Below the pieces are notes generated by a model. It was not told the origin of the DNA. It did not search any database and worked only from the letters and a program-made list of their open reading frames with translations. Positions 37,982 through 45,649 of a DNA stretch of 64,000 nucleotides are shown one piece after another (the stretch's first letter is position 1; each line of letters begins with the position of its first letter). The DNA comes from Maricaulis sp034659015. Lineage in GTDB: Bacteria > Pseudomonadota > Alphaproteobacteria > Caulobacterales > Maricaulaceae. Location: assembly GCA_034659015.1 (NCBI GenBank), contig JAYEGL010000011.1:62001-126000 (forward strand), read 5' to 3'. Position numbers and translations under genes: made by a program.

Positions 37982-38200
37982 ATGGCGAAAGAAGAGTTGT
38001 TGGAGTTTCCCGGCGAGGTGACGGAACTGCTTCCGAACGCGACCTTCCGGGTGAAGCTCGAGAATGATCACGAGATCATTGCCCACACGGCGGGCAAGAT
38101 GCGCAAGAACCGGATCCGGGTTCTCGCCGGCGACAAGGTGCTCGTCGAGATGACGCCCTACGACCTGACCAAGGGCCGTATCACCTATCGCTTCAAGTAA
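37982..38200 (+). CDS. infA: Translation initiation factor IF-1
   Basis: 72 residues, the standard length: MAKEELLEFPGEVTELLPNA, then LENDHEIIAHTAGKMRKNRIRVLAGDKVLVEMTPYDLTKGRITYR. This OB-fold protein binds the 30S A site. TGAGGAG precedes the ATG. An upstream A/T-rich segment (CTATATAG near 37887) may hold its promoter. Confidence 0.97.
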   Translation: MAKEELLEFPGEVTELLPNATFRVKLENDHEIIAHTAGKMRKNRIRVLAGDKVLVEMTPYDLTKGRITYRFK

Positions 38201-38224
38201 GCCGCGTAAGGGCGTGGTGACGCG

Positions 38225-38866
38225 ATGACGGATGCCGCTGCAACGGCCCAGAGCCCACACCCGCCCCTGATCCTGGCCAGCGCCTCGCCGCGCCGCCTCG
38301 ATCTGCTGGCCAGCATCGGTCTGACACCCGACGCCGTCGAACCCACCCATATCGACGAGCACGAGATCCCCGGTGAATTGCCGGGGCCGCTCGCCCTGCG
38401 CTTGGCACAGGAAAAGGCCCAGGCGCATCCCGTGGTTCAGGCCGCGGGCGATGCCTTCGTGCTGGCCGCCGACACGGTGGTCGGCGTGGGCCGCCGCGTC
38501 CTGCCCAAAACGCTCGACGAGTCCGAGGCGCGGCGTTGTCTGGACCTTCTCTCCGGACGAAACCACCGGGTCTTCACCGGCATCGCCGCAAGCGGTCCCG
38601 GCGGGGCTTTCGCGGCGCGGGTGGTGGAAACGCGGGTGAAGTTCAAACGCCTCTCGAAAGCCGAGATCGACGCCTATATCGCCTCGGGCGAGTGGCACGG
38701 CAAGGCGGGCGGCTACGGCATCCAGGGCCGGGCGGGGTGTTTCGTGGTCAATCTCATCGGATCCTATACCGGCGTGATGGGCCTGCCGCTCTACGAGACC
38801 GCGAATCTTCTGGGCGGGCTGGGCTATCCGGTCACCGAACGCATGGGCGAAAGGCAAGAGGCATGA
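38225..38866 (+). CDS. maf: Maf family nucleotide pyrophosphatase
   Basis: 213 residues. Hydrolyses canonical or modified nucleoside triphosphates. LILASASPRRLDLLASIG at the start, LAADTVVGVGRRVLPKT, and GEWHGKAGGYGIQGRAG are the conserved Maf motifs. 24 bases downstream of infA and overlapping the next gene by ATGA at 38863-38866. Confidence 0.94.
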   Translation: MTDAAATAQSPHPPLILASASPRRLDLLASIGLTPDAVEPTHIDEHEIPGELPGPLALRLAQEKAQAHPVVQAAGDAFVLAADTVVGVGRRVLPKTLDESEARRCLDLLSGRNHRVFTGIAASGPGGAFAARVVETRVKFKRLSKAEIDAYIASGEWHGKAGGYGIQGRAGCFVVNLIGSYTGVMGLPLYETANLLGGLGYPVTERMGERQEA

Positions 38867-39936
38867 ACCGCCGCATCCTGGTCGAGGACAATATCGGCGA
38901 GACCCGCGCCGCCGTGGTCGAGAATGGCCGTGTGGTCGAGCTGTGGCTGGACCGCTGGAGCGAGATGGGCCGGCGCGTCGTGGAGGGCGAGATCTATCGC
39001 GGCCGGGTGCGTCGCATCGAGCCCGCGCTCAACGCCGCCTTCGTCGATCTGGGTACCGGTCCGGAGGGGTTCCTGCCTTTCGGCAAGTCGGGCCGGCCCA
39101 AGGGTCTGCACGAGGGCGCCGCCATCGGCGTGCGGATTGCCCGCGAGGCCTATGCGGAAAAGGGGCCGAATCTCGCCCTGGTCGAGGTCGGGGACGGTGA
39201 GGCGCCGGAATGCCTGGAACCCGCCCTGATCCTTGCCCAGCGCCTGGTGAAGGCGTTCGGCGAGGCCGAGGCCGTCTGGGCCGACGAGACCGATTTCGAC
39301 CTGGAGGCCGAGTTCGACGCCGCCCTCGATCCGAAAGTGCCGGTGCCCGGGGGCGGGTCGCTCTATATCGAGACCACGCGCGCGATGACGACGGTCGACA
39401 TCGATGCCGACGGGCGCACGGGCACCGGTTCGCCGGCCCAGCTGGCCGCCGCGCTCAACGCCTCGGCCGCCAAGGAGGCCGCCCGCCAGATCCGCCTGCG
39501 CGGCCTGGGCGGTATCATCGCCATCGACTTCGTCCACATGCGCGCCCAGCCCGACCGCAAGGCTGTGGAACAGGCGCTGCGCGGGGCCTTCAAGCGCGAC
39601 CGCGCCAAGGTGGATGTGGCGCCGCTCTCCCAGTTCGGCGTCGCCGAGCTTGCCCGCCAGCGCCGCGGCCGCGCCCTGCGCGAGATCCTGTGCGATGCCG
39701 ACGGACGTCTGTCCGTGGAAAGCTGTGCCCTGATGGCCTTGCGCCGTCTGCAGGCCGAAGCCATGTCCGACCGCAGCCGCAAGCAGCGCCTCGAGGTCTC
39801 GCCCGAGGTCTTCGACTGGCTGGAGGCCGACACGATCGACTGGCGTCCGGCGCTGGCCGACCGCATCGGCCCGCGTTTCGAACTGGCCCGCAATGACAGC
39901 CTGGCGCGCGATTCTGTCCGCGTGAGCCGCGCCTGA
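38863..39936 (+). CDS. rng: Ribonuclease E/G family protein
   Basis: 357 residues, shorter than E. coli RNase G (489). It begins with the S1-like segment GEIYRGRVRRIEPALNAAFVDLGTGPEGFLP. The metal-binding catalytic region is recognisable: GGSLYIETTRAMTTVDIDADG and GLGGIIAIDFVHM, with the two Asp residues (IDADG and AIDFV). No Zn-link CPxCxG motif is visible, and the C-terminal region is reduced. Start at the ATG overlapping the maf stop codon. Likely processes rRNA or mRNA. Confidence 0.9.
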   Translation: MNRRILVEDNIGETRAAVVENGRVVELWLDRWSEMGRRVVEGEIYRGRVRRIEPALNAAFVDLGTGPEGFLPFGKSGRPKGLHEGAAIGVRIAREAYAEKGPNLALVEVGDGEAPECLEPALILAQRLVKAFGEAEAVWADETDFDLEAEFDAALDPKVPVPGGGSLYIETTRAMTTVDIDADGRTGTGSPAQLAAALNASAAKEAARQIRLRGLGGIIAIDFVHMRAQPDRKAVEQALRGAFKRDRAKVDVAPLSQFGVAELARQRRGRALREILCDADGRLSVESCALMALRRLQAEAMSDRSRKQRLEVSPEVFDWLEADTIDWRPALADRIGPRFELARNDSLARDSVRVSRA

Positions 39937-39956
39937 TCCAATCCGAGGAGGACATT

Positions 39957-40124
39957 ATGAAGTGTCCGATCTGCCGCAAACCGGCCCATCCCGACTTCAA
40001 GCCCTTCTGTTCGAAACGCTGCGCGGACCTGGATCTGGGCAAATGGATGAGCGACAGCTACGCCATCCCCGGCGAGCCCGCCGACGTGGCCGAGGAAAAC
40101 CCGCCGAGCGAAGAGGATCAGTGA
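39957..40124 (+). CDS. yacG: DNA gyrase inhibitor YacG
   Basis: 55 residues. MKCPICRKP and PFCSKRCADLDLGKW give the four-Cys zinc site (Cys3, Cys6, Cys18, Cys22) of YacG, a small zinc-finger protein that inhibits gyrase in E. coli. GAGGAGG precedes the ATG. The acidic tail is typical. Last gene of the murA-to-yacG run, with tRNA-Phe downstream. Confidence 0.93.
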   Translation: MKCPICRKPAHPDFKPFCSKRCADLDLGKWMSDSYAIPGEPADVAEENPPSEEDQ

Positions 40125-40135
40125 GAGTGTATTCC

Positions 40136-40302
40136 TGCGCGCTCACGCGCTCTGCGGCGCTTCGCGCCGCCCCCTCAGTCCGCTACGCGGACAGCTCCCC
40201 CGCAAGCGGGGCGAGCCCTTGTCAGGCTTCCCCTGCGGAGCGGGGGAAGTGGCCGAGCCCGGCCCCGGGCCGGGTAAGGTCGATGGGGGAGAGTCGGGGG
40301 CG
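40136..40302. repeat. Dispersed intergenic repeat, family 2, copy 2
   Basis: Shares two modules with 9547-9709 (GCCGCCCCCTCAG...GCTCCCCCGCAAGCGGGGCGAGCC and GGCTTCCCCTGCGGAGCGGG), but in reversed order. It occupies most of the 282-base space between yacG and tRNA-Phe. Confidence 0.75.
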
Positions 40303-40334
40303 ACACGCAACGCACATTCCGCTGAAAACGGCCA

Positions 40335-40363
40335 TGGACAGGCCCGGCGCGGCCCCCTATAAA
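40335..40363 (+). promoter_or_regulatory. Promoter for tRNA-Phe
   Basis: TGGACA (40335-40340) and TATAAA (40358-40363) with a 17-base spacer, a good sigma-70-type match. Start site expected near 40370, giving a leader of about 37 bases before the mature tRNA. Confidence 0.75.
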
Positions 40364-40406
40364 CCGCGCTCTCGACCGCGGGCCGTGACCCGCCGGTCCG
40401 CCCGGC

Positions 40407-40482
40407 GCCCGGGTAGCTCAGTTGGTAGAGCAGCGGATTGAAAATCCGCGTGTCGGTGGTTCGAATCCGCCCCCGGGCACCA
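40407..40482 (+). tRNA. tRNA-Phe (anticodon GAA)
   Basis: 76 nt with encoded CCA. Acceptor GCCCGGG/CCCGGGC; D-arm GCTC...GAGC; anticodon stem GCGGA/TCCGC around TTGAAAA with GAA; T-arm GGTGG/CCGCC with loop TTCGAAT. Followed at once by TTTTTT, which may help terminate. Confidence 0.97.
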
Positions 40483-40611
40483 TTTTTTCCTGACTTCTAG
40501 TCTGGCCCCGGGACGCCACTGTCGTGTTTTTTGGCAGGGTGCGCTTTCGTGCGGTCGCGACTTTCCCGTCGAAACGTGTGAACCTGAACTCGGCAAGCTA
40601 GGGGGGGACGA

Positions 40612-41259
40612 GTGAATACACGTGTGCTTGGAAAGCTGGCGAAGCAGGTCACGCCGCCGATTCTGTACCGACATCTGTCACGTCTGGGGCAGAGAGGTAA
40701 AGACGAGCTGTTCGACGGCGATAGCGCTCTGTTCGAGCGGTGCCTGTCCAATAGCTCCGTCTATGGCGAATATGGATGTGGTGCATCGACCCGATGGGTG
40801 CTCGAGAACACATCGATCCCTGTTCTGGGGGTAGATACCGATCAGAACTGGATTCGCAGTATCGATCCCGAGAATCGTAATGAAGGGCGTCTCAATCTTC
40901 ACTGGGTGGACCTGGGCGAAGTCCGCGCGTGGGGACGCCCGGCAAGTTACGGACACGCCGATCGTTTTCACGTCTATACGGATTGGATTTGGGAGCAGGA
41001 CCGGCAGCCCGACACAGTCCTGATCGATGGACGCTTCAGGGTGTGTTGTTTCTTTACCTCTATCCTCAACGCGGAAGAGGGAACATCCATCGTGTTCGAC
41101 GATTACGTGGGACGGCGACACTACCATATTGTCGAGGATTTTGTACGTCCGGCTGAAATGTGTGGCCGCCAGTGCCTGTTCCGTGTGCCAGAACGCAAGC
41201 GTATCGACACGGCCGCGATCCGGAGGATGATCGACAATTTCCGGTATGTCATGGATTAG
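40612..41259 (+). CDS. Methyltransferase-like protein, possibly glycan-related
   Basis: 215 residues from a GTG start after GGGGGGGACGA. YGEYGCGASTRWVLENT followed by IPVLGVDTDQNW resembles the SAM-binding loop and acidic strand of class I methyltransferases. DTVLIDGRFRVCCFFTSIL and SIVFDDYVGRRHYHIVEDF match a family often found in polysaccharide loci. By eye the base composition is less G/C-rich than its neighbours, and it lies just after tRNA-Phe, which suggests acquisition. No other glycan genes are adjacent. Substrate unknown. Confidence 0.65.
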   Translation: MNTRVLGKLAKQVTPPILYRHLSRLGQRGKDELFDGDSALFERCLSNSSVYGEYGCGASTRWVLENTSIPVLGVDTDQNWIRSIDPENRNEGRLNLHWVDLGEVRAWGRPASYGHADRFHVYTDWIWEQDRQPDTVLIDGRFRVCCFFTSILNAEEGTSIVFDDYVGRRHYHIVEDFVRPAEMCGRQCLFRVPERKRIDTAAIRRMIDNFRYVMD

Positions 41260-41469
41260 AACGCGTATGCACACGGTGATGATTGTGTGACGCGCTGCAT
41301 ACGGAATGCCGCAAGGCATATCTGATGCGCGACCTGCGACCGATGGATGTGTTCAACCAAAAGCTGTGTGTCTGGAAAAGGTGTGCGTGCCACGGGTTGA
41401 AGTGGCTTTACCGTCATGGATGTTTGGTAATAGTCTACCCCACTCGGATCCGTTGGGTGGGAGTCGGTG

Positions 41470-41913
41470 ATGGTCGTGAGCGTGTTTCGGAGGCTCCGGA
41501 TTCGCAAGACACATCCAGGAGTAGTGGCGCTGGCGGCGGTTTTGAGTGTTTCGGCGTGTGCCGCGACCGGCACGCCGCATTCTGGGGATCGACCCTGCGT
41601 GGCGGCCAGCAGACTGAGCATGATTGTTCAGATTTCAGTTCCTGATGGCGAGTCGATGCACAGCGTTCGCGACCGCATCCTGGCCGATGTGTTCGGCGAG
41701 GACGGGTATAACCGTCCCGGAAGCGATGCGTGTGCGGGGCCTGTCCTGCTGGACAGCTTCACCTCCATCCCCGCTTTTGCGATCGCATTGAGCGAGCAGG
41801 AGGCCGAAAGGCTCCGGGCGCATCCGGACGTGCGGTCCGTCTCGACCGATGAGTTGCATGCACCGACCCGTAACGGCGGTACCGACAATAACCCCGATAA
41901 TGGCGTGAAATGA
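41470..41913 (+). CDS. Lipoprotein with a subtilisin-propeptide-like (inhibitor I9) domain
   Basis: 147 residues from the ATG at 41470; a GTG lies one codon earlier. A lipobox (LSVSAC) follows a signal sequence. Residues ~48-135 read RLSMIVQISVPDGESMHSVRDRIL, then SFTSIPAFAIALSEQEAERLRAHPDVRSVSTDE. The final strand pattern (AFAI, ERLRAHPDVRSVSTDE) is that of an inhibitor I9/propeptide domain. Its stop codon overlaps the start of the subtilase gene by an ATGA (41910-41913), so the two are translated together. It may act in trans as a chaperone or inhibitor of that protease. Confidence 0.75.
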   Translation: MVVSVFRRLRIRKTHPGVVALAAVLSVSACAATGTPHSGDRPCVAASRLSMIVQISVPDGESMHSVRDRILADVFGEDGYNRPGSDACAGPVLLDSFTSIPAFAIALSEQEAERLRAHPDVRSVSTDELHAPTRNGGTDNNPDNGVK

Positions 41914-44900
41914 TAAAGTTCCTGTCCCTTCCCTCGACCCTCGTCCTTTTGCTCACGGCCCTCGCCGTTCCGGCCGCCACCGCTCAGGAGAGTGGAGCCG
42001 CGGATCCGTCATTGCGCCTGGAGGCACTCGTGGACGGTCCGGTGACACTGGCCGCCGAACGTCGCGCATCACGTGGCGATGCGGTGCCGGTGATCGTTGT
42101 TCTCGACGATACAGGACTTGTCGCGTCGGGTGTGGCCCGGCCCACCGCTTTCGAACTGGAACAACGCCGGGCGGCCTTGATTGGCATGCGCGACCGCTTG
42201 CTGGATGCGGCCCGGCGCGCGACCGGCCGCCGTTTTGACCATGCGACTGCGGAGATCGATGTGCAGGCCGGCGGCGAGCGTGTCTACGAGCAATACGCCC
42301 TGCTGCCCGCCTTTGCCATGACGGCCCGGACCGACACTCTCGACGCGCTGCGCACGCAGCCGGAGGTGCGTGCCGTCTACGAGGACATTCCCAGCCGGCC
42401 GATGATGGACGAGACGCCGGCGCTGGTCGGTGCCGATATGGTCTGGGATAACGGGTTCACAGGGACGGATGTGGCGGTGGCCGTGCTCGACAGCGGTGTG
42501 GAGCTGGAGCACCCGATGACGGGGCCGGCAGTGATCGCCGGCGCCTGTTTCAATACCGCGATCGAGGGCACCTCCTCTTCGCTCTGTCCCGACGGCTCGG
42601 AGGAAATGACCCAGCTCGATGGCGGGGAAGCCGGTGACAGCTGCGTGGAGGACGATATCTCGACGCCGTCCGAAGACGGTGTCGACGGATGCTTCCATGG
42701 CACGCATGTGGCGGGCATCGCGGCGGGCCGTCCCGTCACCCTGTCCGCCGGCGACGAGCTGTCCGGTATTGCGCGCCTCGCCGACATCGTGGCGGTCAAT
42801 GTGTTCAGCCGGGTCGTGGCAGAGGAGTGCGAGGAAGACGGGTCTGCGGAAGAGGACTGCATCCGCAGCTATGATTCAGACCAGCTGGCTGCGCTGGAAT
42901 GGCTTTATGCCAATCGCGACACGCTGAACCTGGCCTCGGTGAATATGAGTCTGGGTGGCGGCGAGTACTCGGCCGCCTGCAGCGGGGACCTGCTGCGCAC
43001 CATCATCGCCAGCCTGCGCGCCGCGGGTGTCGCGACCGCCATTTCCTCGGGCAATGACCGTTTTCTCGACGCGGTCGGCAGCCCGTCCTGCATCCCCGAG
43101 GCCATCACGGTCGGCTCCACGACCAAGAGTGATGAAGTTTCCGGCTTCTCGAATTCGGCGGACCTGGTCGACCTGCTGGCGCCGGGCTCCTCCATCCTGT
43201 CGGCCTGGCAGAGCGAACAGCCCGCCGAGGGCGAGAACTGCATCATCCAGGACAGCGAGCCGAACGCGGAAGGTTTCTGCCACTGGTTCTCGACCAGTTC
43301 GGGCACATCGATGGCGGCACCGCATGTCGCCGGGGCTTTCGCCTTGCTGCGCGATGCCTTCCCCGATGTGACGGTCGACGAGATGGAAGCGGCGCTGAAA
43401 TTCTCCGGCGTTCAGATCACCGACCCGGACAACGGGATCACGCGCTCGCGCATCCAGGTCGACGGGGCCTACGATATTCTTCTGGAGGGCGGGGCCTTCG
43501 TCGAGGGCGTCGAAGTCACGCCCGTCGAACCGTACCGGGTCTCGGGACAATCCGGCGATCCGGACAGTTTCGCCACCAAGAGCTATGTCTTGCGCAACAC
43601 GACGGGGGCAAGCCGGACGGTCAGCGTCGACAGCCGGCCTTCCTGGGTGTCTGTGAACAACAACGCATTTACGATCCCTGCCGGCGGACAGAGGACATTG
43701 ACACTGGGTGTCGACACCAGCGGGCTCCCGTCAGGGATCGCCGACGCCGGGTCTGTCACGCTGACCTACAACGCCAGCAACTCTCTCGATATTCCGGTGT
43801 CGATCATGGTCGAACGGGCTACGGCGACGGCGGATTTCGGCCCGTTCGAATGGAGCGGCGATCAGTCCAACCCGTCCTGGAGCGGTCTCACCACGAGTAT
43901 TTTCAGAATCACGGGGCTCGAAAGCGGCGCGCCCGTGTCGATCCGCGTGGCCGTCGACAGTCCGGCCTGGGGCAGCGGCAATGACGATTTCGACGATTGC
44001 AGCCTGAGCATTCACACGGGACGCTATTCGGGCAGCGAGTATCTGGTGACCCCGAACGATCTCCTCGATTGCGGCGGATTCGAAAGGGCGGACCTGCGCT
44101 TTCGCGTCGAGGTGGATGGCGATGATGTCGCGTCCGGCTTGCGCATGCGCCGGTTCGTGACCAATACGTCCGGCGGCATTTCCGATTTCAGCTTCGACGC
44201 TGACGGTGTGAATGTGGTCGGTGCCTCGGCGGTGGCGGCCGGCGCGACCGGTCCCGACATGAGCCGCCTGCAGCGCAGCCGCGCCGATGGCGGTCTCTGG
44301 GATGTCGCGTCGGGATCGTCCGGTCGCGGCGAGGCCGACGCGCCGGCGGCGACGGCGCAGGCGGAATTCGGTCCCTTCGAATGGACGGGCGATGCGAATG
44401 CCTCGACCCAGAATCTGTTCCGGATTACCGGTCTGGACACCGAGGCGCCGACCGCGATCGACGTCGCAGTGGCCAACGCGTCGAGTGGCAGCTACACGGG
44501 CACTTATGGCGACTGCACCTTGACGGTCGGCAGTGTCAGCGCGGGCGGCGAATACACCTTCAACCAGGACAGTCTTGCCGATTGCGGCGATTTCGGCCGG
44601 GCTGATCTGAGCTTCCGGATCACGGCGGACTCCGAAGATGTCGCCAACGGCCTCACCATGCGCCGGATCGCGGCGACGGCCAGCGGCGGCCTGACCGATT
44701 TCGCCTTCGACCTGGAGAGCAGCACGCCGACCCCGCTCACGGCGATCGACGCCACGCGCGGCCGGGTCGCGTTCGGCCGGTTCGAATGGGCCGGCGACCG
44801 CACGGCCCCGACCAGCAATGTCTTCCGGATCGTGGGTTTCGAGGGCGGTGCGCCGCTGGACATCGCCGTGGCGATCCATTCCGCCTTGCGGGGCAATTAT

Positions 44901-45560
44901 CAGGGCAAGTTCTCGGATTGCTCTTTGACCATCCGGCCGGGGCGGCACAATGGCAGCGAATACCTGATCACCCAGGCCGATCTGGCCGATTGCGGCGATT
45001 TCGGCCGGGGCGATCTGACCTTCCGCATCCGTGCGGACCTCGCCGATGTGCCCGAGGGGCTGATCATGCGCCGTTTCGCCGTGGGTGCGGACGGGGATCT
45101 CACGGATTTCCGCTTCGACCACACGGCCGGATCGAATGCGCGTAGCGTCGCGTTGCCCGACGGCGCTTCGCCGGGCACCGCGGCGGTCGAGTTCGGCCCG
45201 TTCGAATGGACCGGCGGTGCCAGCGCATCGACGCGGAGCATTTTCCGCATTTCCGGGCTCGATACGGGGGCGCCGGAGCGGATCGATGTGGCGCTCGACA
45301 ATGCCACGACGCGCAATTTCAACGGGGTCTACGAGGATTGCTCACTGACCATCCGGGCGGTCCGGTCCGGAAACAGCGAGTTCATCATCGGGTCCCAGGA
45401 TCTCGCCGATTGCGGCGCGTTCAGCCGCGCCGACATCAGCTTCCGCGTCGTGGCGGACCAGGCCGATGTCGATGGCGGGCTGACCATGCGGCGCTTTGCC
45501 GTGACCAGCGGCGGCGGGCTGACCGATTTCGGCTTCGATGCGGAAGCGTCCGGCAATTGA
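41910..45560 (+). CDS. Secreted S8 subtilisin-family serine protease with C-terminal repeats
   Basis: 1216 residues. Signal peptide (STLVLLLTALAVPAATAQ), an I9-like prodomain (residues ~59-162, ending YALLPAFAM...LRTQPEVRAVYEDI), then the S8 catalytic domain: Asp194 in VAVLDSGVELEHP, His266 in FHGTHVAGIAAG, Asn382 and Ser467 in SSGTSMAAPHVAG. Residues ~530-630 form a beta-rich linker domain, followed by four tandem repeats of about 110-130 residues to the C-terminus. It has many extracytoplasmic Cys residues. No sorting signal or transporter tail is evident. It overlaps an upstream lipoprotein gene that carries a second I9-like domain. Confidence 0.92.
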   Translation: MIKFLSLPSTLVLLLTALAVPAATAQESGAADPSLRLEALVDGPVTLAAERRASRGDAVPVIVVLDDTGLVASGVARPTAFELEQRRAALIGMRDRLLDAARRATGRRFDHATAEIDVQAGGERVYEQYALLPAFAMTARTDTLDALRTQPEVRAVYEDIPSRPMMDETPALVGADMVWDNGFTGTDVAVAVLDSGVELEHPMTGPAVIAGACFNTAIEGTSSSLCPDGSEEMTQLDGGEAGDSCVEDDISTPSEDGVDGCFHGTHVAGIAAGRPVTLSAGDELSGIARLADIVAVNVFSRVVAEECEEDGSAEEDCIRSYDSDQLAALEWLYANRDTLNLASVNMSLGGGEYSAACSGDLLRTIIASLRAAGVATAISSGNDRFLDAVGSPSCIPEAITVGSTTKSDEVSGFSNSADLVDLLAPGSSILSAWQSEQPAEGENCIIQDSEPNAEGFCHWFSTSSGTSMAAPHVAGAFALLRDAFPDVTVDEMEAALKFSGVQITDPDNGITRSRIQVDGAYDILLEGGAFVEGVEVTPVEPYRVSGQSGDPDSFATKSYVLRNTTGASRTVSVDSRPSWVSVNNNAFTIPAGGQRTLTLGVDTSGLPSGIADAGSVTLTYNASNSLDIPVSIMVERATATADFGPFEWSGDQSNPSWSGLTTSIFRITGLESGAPVSIRVAVDSPAWGSGNDDFDDCSLSIHTGRYSGSEYLVTPNDLLDCGGFERADLRFRVEVDGDDVASGLRMRRFVTNTSGGISDFSFDADGVNVVGASAVAAGATGPDMSRLQRSRADGGLWDVASGSSGRGEADAPAATAQAEFGPFEWTGDANASTQNLFRITGLDTEAPTAIDVAVANASSGSYTGTYGDCTLTVGSVSAGGEYTFNQDSLADCGDFGRADLSFRITADSEDVANGLTMRRIAATASGGLTDFAFDLESSTPTPLTAIDATRGRVAFGRFEWAGDRTAPTSNVFRIVGFEGGAPLDIAVAIHSALRGNYQGKFSDCSLTIRPGRHNGSEYLITQADLADCGDFGRGDLTFRIRADLADVPEGLIMRRFAVGADGDLTDFRFDHTAGSNARSVALPDGASPGTAAVEFGPFEWTGGASASTRSIFRISGLDTGAPERIDVALDNATTRNFNGVYEDCSLTIRAVRSGNSEFIIGSQDLADCGAFSRADISFRVVADQADVDGGLTMRRFAVTSGGGLTDFGFDAEASGN
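43829..45557 (+). repeat. Four tandem protein repeats, each with a Cys pair
   Basis: Units start near 43829, 44361, 44764 and 45183 (residues ~640, 818, 952, 1092). Each has EFGPFEWTGD-like opening, FRITGL, a DCSLTI first Cys, a LADCGDFxRADLSFRI second Cys, and GLTMRRFA...GGLTDFxFD at the end. Spacing between units varies. The paired cysteines suggest one disulfide per domain. Confidence 0.88.
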
Positions 45561-45649
45561 GGCCGATACGCGGTGTCTGAAACGGGGCGTTCTGCCGATC
45601 CGGAAAGTTGAGTTAGGCTTTCCGCGATCCGGCAATCGAGGACAGCCCC

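Noticed and set aside
40407..45560. Integrated island at tRNA-Phe
   Set aside because: No integrase and no duplicated tRNA 3' end seen downstream, so only a weak composition signal remains.
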